This document shows, in pieces, positions 58,187-64,000 of a stretch of 64,000 bases of DNA (positions are counted from its first letter, which is position 1; the number at the start of each line of letters is the position of its first letter). Position numbers and translations under genes: made by a program. The notes below the pieces were generated by a model, which saw nothing but the letters and a program-made list of their open reading frames with translations, was not told the DNA's origin and ran no database searches. Source of the stretch: Grammothele lineata (Eukaryota; Basidiomycota; Agaricomycetes; Polyporales; Polyporaceae); contig NDFF03000057.1 in assembly GCA_002150815.3 (NCBI GenBank), forward strand, positions 186,001 to 250,000, given 5' to 3'.

Positions 58187-59746
58187 ATGGTCGCCACCCA
58201 TAACCCATTTCGTACTCCCGGAGTTACTCCCGTACCCACGGGAGTCTCAGCATCAACGCCCTCAAGCTCTACACCATCGGACCCATTTGCATCGCCCAGC
58301 GATGAACCCTCGCACTTTCCACAATCATCCGGAGCAGAGGAAGGTGGGCGGAGTGGCCCAAGGAACAGCAATAGCACGGCCGCGGAGAGTTCTGGAGCCT
58401 CGGTGAGCGACATCCTCAACGAAGAGTTGCCCCCCGCATACACCGCCGCGCCGAACGTCTACGAGGGCGAGGCGACGCTCGAACTCGGCCCACGCAGGCC
58501 GTTCCAGCAGCCTATGCTCGTCCCTCCGCAGCACACCGCGCCACAGCAGTTCCCGCCCGCTTCTTGGGAAGGAGGTGCGTCGCAGCAGACCGGCGGTGGA
58601 TGGACGTCGTTTCCTGGACACGCACACCGCGAGCAGTGGAGCGGAGGGGGATACGGAAGCAACTACGGGAACTACAACAACTCTGCCTATGGCCCGTCCT
58701 CAGGGGGCTACGCACCACCACCGCCGTCGTGGCCACCACGTCGCGAGATGCAGACACAATTTGAAGCGGTGCCACCGAACTCTGCTCCAATGTCGGACTT
58801 CGTGCGTGATTTCTACGCCGCTGGTGGAGGCGACGACGGCCTGTTCGGCGGCCCAAGCACACAGTACCAGACGGAGATTCAGACTCCTGGTGCATCGTCA
58901 TCTACGACAGGAAGGTTCACACCTCCTCCGACACATCCTGCTCACGGGAAAGGTGCATCGGCTTCCCCGACTTCCCCCGTGGGGCCTGCAGAAGGCCCGG
59001 ACGATGGACGACCGACCGACAGCCCTGTGCCTGGGCGACCATTGAAGAGGCATGGCCAGGTCTTGGTGTACCCGAGAGGATATGAATGCCCTAAGTGTGG
59101 GTGTGCGGTCGTATCCTAACAGAGCACAAGAGTATCTGACGGTTTGCACCTTTCAATTTAAGGTTACAACACCGGTTACAAGAACTACGACCCATCGCAC
59201 CCCTGTACGCGCTGCTGGGACAAGTACGCGAAGACATATGCCGGGCCGATCACCTACGTGCCCTGGGGACGGTCAGACGCGGCGTCCCTGTCATCCTCAT
59301 CCTCATCGTCGAACCTCCAAAGGCCTCTTCCCGCCTTCCGATCTCCCCAATCCGCACTGCACCAGTTAAATGCACCCTGGTCTGCGCCGTCCCGGTCGGA
59401 TGGACTCGCCCGGGCCGCCACGACCTCGCGCGCGAGCGGGTATCCCGGTTCCGCCGCGCGCGTAATACCCATCGCGGGCGGCGCGATGCCCATGAGTCCG
59501 TATCTTGACGTCGCGACGCACGGTGCGCCGCGCGCGGCGTGGCCTCCGGCGCACTGGGGGCAGCTGGAAGGCTCGTCCGGGCCCGGTGGCGGCGGCGGCG
59601 GAGGTGTCGCGGTGCTTTCCCCAGGTGACTCCCGTTTGGGCGGCAGGCTGTGTTGGCGGTGCGGCGGGCGGGGGACGACGTCGTTCCTGGTCTTTGACGA
59701 GCAGACGTGTAAGATATGTAATGGCGTCGGACGGACGTATGTGTAA
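58187..59746 (+). CDS. HUA1: Hua1-like proline-rich zinc-binding protein
   Basis: Two exons, 58187-59102 and 59163-59746, close in frame to 499 residues; the GTGCGG donor is the one that keeps phase. The N-terminal half is low-complexity, rich in Pro/Ser/Gly (SWEGGASQQTGGGWTSF, GSNYGNYNNSAYG). Then comes YPRGYECPKC, the exon junction, and NTGYKNYDPSHPCTRCWDKY, the first CxxC pair set. The C-terminus LCWRCGGRGTTSFLVFDEQT and CKICNGVGRTYV is the DnaJ-like CxxCxGxG zinc module typical of yeast Hua1 and its fungal relatives. Yeast Hua1 is cytoplasmic and linked to actin patches and ubiquitin-dependent sorting; a similar role here is inference. The Vps28 neighbour also belongs to endosomal sorting, but nothing shows co-regulation. 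Confidence 0.82.
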
Positions 59747-61116
59747 GCGGGACCCGAGACCGGAGGAGGTGTGGGGTCTACGAACTCTTGGCTGCTGCTG
59801 TTGTATCACTACCAGGTTTTGGACTTTGCACTTTATTGCTCAATTCTGACGTTTGAACCTTGCGCGGACGGACGCTAGACAGGTACGATCGACATTTGCT
59901 CGACACACGCCGTAGGTGGTCGGACGTTTCAAGCTGCGCGCGGTGCGCTATGTTGTGGAGGGGGTGTCGGTGGTGACATTGTGGGTGAGTACTTGTTGCT
60001 TCCGCGAACTTAGACGCGTCTGCGTATGGGTTTATGCTGATGCGGGCCCCATGGGCGTAGCGCGAACTTTCCACACCAGGCACTGCGGTATCCCGGATTA
60101 CCGTGTTAGAACATACACCCCGAGGAGACGTGCTAGCCGGGCTAGCCGGACGTCACATGTAGTGTTGCTTTCAAGAAACGCAATGATCTCATTGAGGGAT
60201 ACGCATTTCATTCCCCGTCGGCGGCAATCTAACCGCACAACCACCGCTAGTCTCGACTCATCACCAATCAGGCAAGGACGACTATGAGCTCGGAGCGCCG
60301 CGGTACGGCCGACGAAGGCGCAACAAGTGGCGCAGTGTGCTAGGAGGCAGCTCAGTGAGTGTTTCCACGCTATCACCGATCGTTTTCGGTCGACTGAACG
60401 CGGATTGTGGAGCTTTTGGCTCATGCAATGTGTGCATGGAAGATCCTGCAAAGCGAACAGCACAGGCGAAAACGCGGAAAATCCGTTGGTTGCATCAGCG
60501 GTGGTTCGGACGTGATTGCAGATCCTGCGAGCGGCCTTCTTCCGTCGCTGTGCCGGTGCTTCTTCCCCTTGCCCCCGAACGCACGCCATATGCAAAGCCA
60601 CCACCCAAGCCACACGTTCTCCCGGGCCAGGCCCGTCGTTCTCCTGTACATTTCATTTAGGGCGTGCGACGAGAAGCTTGATGGAGATGGTCGGCAACCT
60701 GACAGCCAGTCTGTCCTCAGCCGCCTACCGATGCGGCCTGGCGAGGTGCCTGCAGGTTACCGGTCGGACGCGCCTGTCTGTCGCCCGCAATATCGCAATC
60801 ATTGCCCCAGGGGGCGGCTCCGGACGAGGAGGCGCACCTGACGTGCTCGCCCAAGCGCCGCCCACTCGCCGTAGCAACATTCCATCATGTCGCGCCCGAG
60901 CTGCTGCTCTCATGCAGGCGTAGCTGCCTCTCAAGCCGGCGTACGGTATAAGAGCGCGTGCCGATCTCGCAGCAGTACCCATCCGCCGTCCGTCCTGGTA
61001 CCGGCTCCCTACCGTCCCCACTTCACTTCCCCTCCACCCGAGTCCTTCGGGTTTACACCCCTCCGTCCCAGTTCGTTATCTTCCCGGGCGGTGACTTCCT
61101 TTACCACTTTCGCGCT
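59747..61116. other. intergenic, upstream region of the oxidoreductase gene
   Basis: Only overlapping short frames of mixed strand. The last 170 bases hold a TATA-like box and a pyrimidine-rich leader. Confidence 0.5.
60947..60954 (+). promoter_or_regulatory. TATA-like box of the GMC oxidoreductase gene
   Basis: TATAAGAG lies about 170 bases upstream of the ATG at 61117, followed by a C/T-rich tract, a common arrangement for strongly expressed secreted fungal enzymes. Position-based inference only. Confidence 0.35.
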
Positions 61117-63615
61117 ATGTTCATACGCCGATCCTCCCTTCTTTTCCTTTCCCTGACTGCTCCTCACGCTGCGCTTGGCGTACTCTATCAGAGCGCGGCC
61201 GCTGCGCACAAGGCGATTGGCAACACCCAATATGATTACATCGTTGTTGGAGGTGTGTTACGTGTTGCGTGGAAGGAAAGGAGGCGGCCCTGACCAGGAA
61301 CGGAAAGCCGGTGCTAGTGGTGCCGTCATGGCTAATCGCCTGACGGAAGACAAGTCTGTTAAGGTGCTTTTGATCGAAGCGGGCTCCAGGTGAGAAAGAC
61401 ATTGAACCGCTATACCCTATTTGTGGATACTGATATATCTTGGTGTCTACTCAGTGACTACAACAACACCAACATTGAGATCCCTTGGCTCGCGCCTGTC
61501 CTTACTGATTCCGAGTTTGTAAGTTAGCTTCTGCCAGCATCGCGACGACTCACATACACGTTCATCTCCAGGACTGGAACTTCACCACAACTCCTCAGGT
61601 CGGCATGGACGACCGCTCCATCCATTATGCGCGGGGGAAGGTTCTCGGTGGTTCCACATCTATAAGTGAGTTGCACACGAGCCTTTGTTCTGTAGTGGAT
61701 ATTCGCATCTGATGGTGTCGATAGATTATATGATTTACACTCGCGGTGCGGCGGACGACTACGACCGTTGGGCGTCAGTTACCGGAGACCAAGGTTGGAG
61801 CTGGAATAATATGTTCAAGTACATGCTCAAAGTGAGGCTTTTGCAACTAATTGACCACTTACCCAATACTTAAAAAGGTCGACAGTTGGAGAACTTCACC
61901 AATTCCCCTAACGTGCAAGACCCATTGTCCAAATATAACCCAGCCTTGCATAGTACCAAGGGGCCTCTTGGGGCAGGTCTTCCTCAAGTGCATCTTGCGC
62001 TCGACGACCTTCTTTTGGACGCCCAAGAGGAGCTCTCCACGGAGTTCCCGTTCAATCGCGACGTCAATTCTGGGGACATGATCGGCTTTAGTGAGTTCTC
62101 AGCGGCCGCTCGAGCATCAGTCCGCAGCCTGCTCACCACCTTCTGTGTCTTCGCACAGGCTGGACGCCTTTTGCGGTGCGTCCTTCTCGCGCCCTCGTGC
62201 CGCTCTGATGCGTGTTGCTCTATTTCTGACATTCCGTGTCGTCATTGACAGATCCAGGACGGCGCGCGCTCAGACTCCGCGCGGGATTACATCCAGCCCG
62301 CACTGTCTCGCCCGAACCTCGATATCGTCGTGAACACCCAGGTTACCAAGGTTGTCAGGACGGGTACGTCCGGCGGCAAACCCATCGTTCGCGGGGTGCA
62401 GTTTTCCGCCGGCCCTGGGCAGACGGTGTACTCTACGACTGCGAAGAAGGAAGTCATCCTTTCCGCAGGTGCAATTGGTACTCCGCAGATCCGTGCGTAC
62501 AGAATTCCCACCCAAACTCTCCGCCTTCACCACGTTTAGCTGATACGACGGACGTGCTGCCTCCTCCAGTCCTCTTGTCGGGTATCGGCCCGAAGGCGCA
62601 ATGTTCTTCCCTCGGCATCCAAACGCTCGTCGACTCGCCGGACGTGGGACAAAACATGATGGACCACCCGCTGCTCACCACAAACTTCCGCGTGAACTCG
62701 ACGGACACGCTGGATGATCTGAGCTCAAACGCGACGCTGGCTGCGGATCAACTCGCACTGTGGAATGAGAACCGTACTGGGGACTTCACGCTGGGGGCGT
62801 GCAATCAATGGGCGTGGGAGCGCCTCCCCTCGACAGATCCGATCTTTAAGACAGTGGAAGACCCGAGCGCAGGTCCTACAGCACCTCACTACCAGTTGAT
62901 CTTTTCGGTAAGCGGCTTTGTGTTTGTGAGATGAACGCCTTAATAACGAGGATTTACACACCAGGACCTCTTCATCTCTTTCAGCGGTGGTGCATTCCCA
63001 ACTGGTAACTTCCTCACCCTCATAAGCAACCTCTACACTCCCGTATCCCGTATGTCTCACATTCTACTATCCATTCCTACATGCCTCTCAATGTAACGTA
63101 CTCAGGTGGCAACCTCACTCTGAAGACTACTAACCCCTTCGACGCACCGATTATTAACCCGGGTCTGCTTGGAGACGAGGCGGGCTTCGACCTGCATGCC
63201 ATGGCCGAAGCCCTCAAGGCCGGTCGCCGCTTCCTTTCTGCGCCTGCACTCTCGAGCTACATCCTCGAGGAAGTTGGCGACTCAGCGAATGCGACGACGG
63301 ATGCAGAGATCGACGCGTTCATCAAGGCAAACGCACTCGTTGTCAACCACGTTTCGGGTACTGCCGCGATGGGAAAGACAGGCAGCACAGGCAAGGGCAG
63401 CGGCGTGCTAAATGCGGATTTGACTGTCAAGGGTGTTGTTGGCCTACGCGTCGTGGACGCGTCTGCATTCGTGAGTCGCCTGTACTATGCTGCCAGATGT
63501 TGACACTCACGCAAATGTCGACTATGATAAGCCCTTTATTCCAGCAGCGCACACACAGATCCCAGCCTACGCTCTTGCTGAGCGCGCTGCCGATCTTGTG
63601 AAGGCTGCGCACTGA
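61117..63615 (+). CDS. GMC oxidoreductase, aryl-alcohol oxidase type, secreted
   Basis: A flavoenzyme expected to oxidise aromatic or related alcohols outside the cell, with H2O2 (oxidase) or a quinone (dehydrogenase). Twelve exons close in frame to 605 residues: 61117-61252, 61308-61389, 61455-61518, 61572-61665, 61725-61831, 61886-62090, 62159-62175, 62252-62492, 62570-62907, 62965-63049, 63106-63470 and 63532-63615. Exon 7 is only 17 bases. The start MFIRRSSLLFLSLTAPHAAL is a signal peptide. YDYIVVGAGASGAVMANRL is the FAD-binding loop, GKVLGGSTS the first GMC signature, and SAGAIGTPQI joined to LLLSGIG the second. His538 (VNHVSGTAAM) and His585 (AAHTQIPAY) occupy the catalytic pair positions (His502/His546 in Pleurotus aryl-alcohol oxidase). 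FTTTPQVGMDDRSIHYARG and the RGNLTLKTTNPFDAPIINP region also fit that clade. Pyranose dehydrogenase is the main alternative. Confidence 0.9.
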
Positions 63616-64000
63616 AATCGTTATCTTTCATAGGGTGAGATACGGACTTCTACAGGTTCCCTAACTTCGAGTCCGACCGACACGGTACTTCGTAAATCTT
63701 TTGAGCGCACTCTCTTACCTCGTTGGCTGCGTCTATAAATACTATACCACCAGGGATTTTACGCCGGATCTCATAACGGGCTCTCCGGTATGCCTCCACG
63801 TATCTAATCCCAAAGCACTGTAGTCCTGATTCGCTGTTGTTCTGCTATGGTAGTTACCTTATTTTGTCTTTATGCGTATCTCAGACCTTTGCAATGCAGC
63901 TGTCATTCTTTACCTGTCGACACCGTCTAATTAATCCTGAAGGCTCTCCAAGGCGTGAGTGAGAACGTCACTGCCGGAATTAGCCTATATCCATACATGG
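63616..64000. other. 3' flank of the oxidoreductase gene
   Basis: Probably 3' untranslated region and spacer. No gene start recognised before the window ends. Confidence 0.5.

Overview
The window is nuclear DNA of a basidiomycete fungus, most likely an agaricomycete of the wood-decay (polypore-like) type. The evidence is genes split by many short GT-AG introns (about 50-70 bases), zinc-cluster transcription factors, expanded families of F-box and HET-domain genes, and a secreted GMC oxidoreductase of the aryl-alcohol-oxidase type. I saw no bacterial features, CRISPR array, rRNA or convincing tRNA.

Left part (1-28 kb): the 3' part of a tRNA 3-methylcytidine methyltransferase gene (+); an F-box/zinc-binding gene (-); a conserved fungal protein of unknown function (-); two tandem paralogous Zn2Cys6 transcription factors (-, -), the second with a 7-base microexon inside its zinc cluster; a gene-poor stretch with a possible unannotated spliced gene and a non-autonomous terminal-inverted-repeat element (about 21.4-22.3 kb); then casein kinase 2 alpha (-), divergent from a glycolipid transfer protein gene (+).

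Middle (28-37 kb): a GC-rich non-coding stretch, a gene for a protein with four C2HC-type fingers and a C-terminal winged-helix-like end (+, eight exons that close in frame to 588 residues), about 3.9 kb without a supportable gene, and a classical short-chain dehydrogenase (+).

Accessory island (37.6-53.1 kb, all on the minus strand): two tandem F-box/zinc genes related to the one at 1.8-4.4 kb, a lineage-specific gene that may be decaying, and a tandem HET-domain pair. One HET copy is intact (934 residues); the other is interrupted by a one-base frameshift.

Right part (54.5-63.6 kb, all on the plus strand): a secreted histidine-acid-phosphatase-like enzyme, the ESCRT-I subunit Vps28, a Hua1-like zinc-binding protein and the aryl-alcohol-oxidase-like enzyme. 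Housekeeping genes therefore flank a family-expanded block whose members (F-box, HET) are typical of recognition or turnover functions in fungi. No operon-like organisation is expected or seen.

Exon borders were worked out by eye from splice consensus, reading phase and protein similarity, without transcripts.
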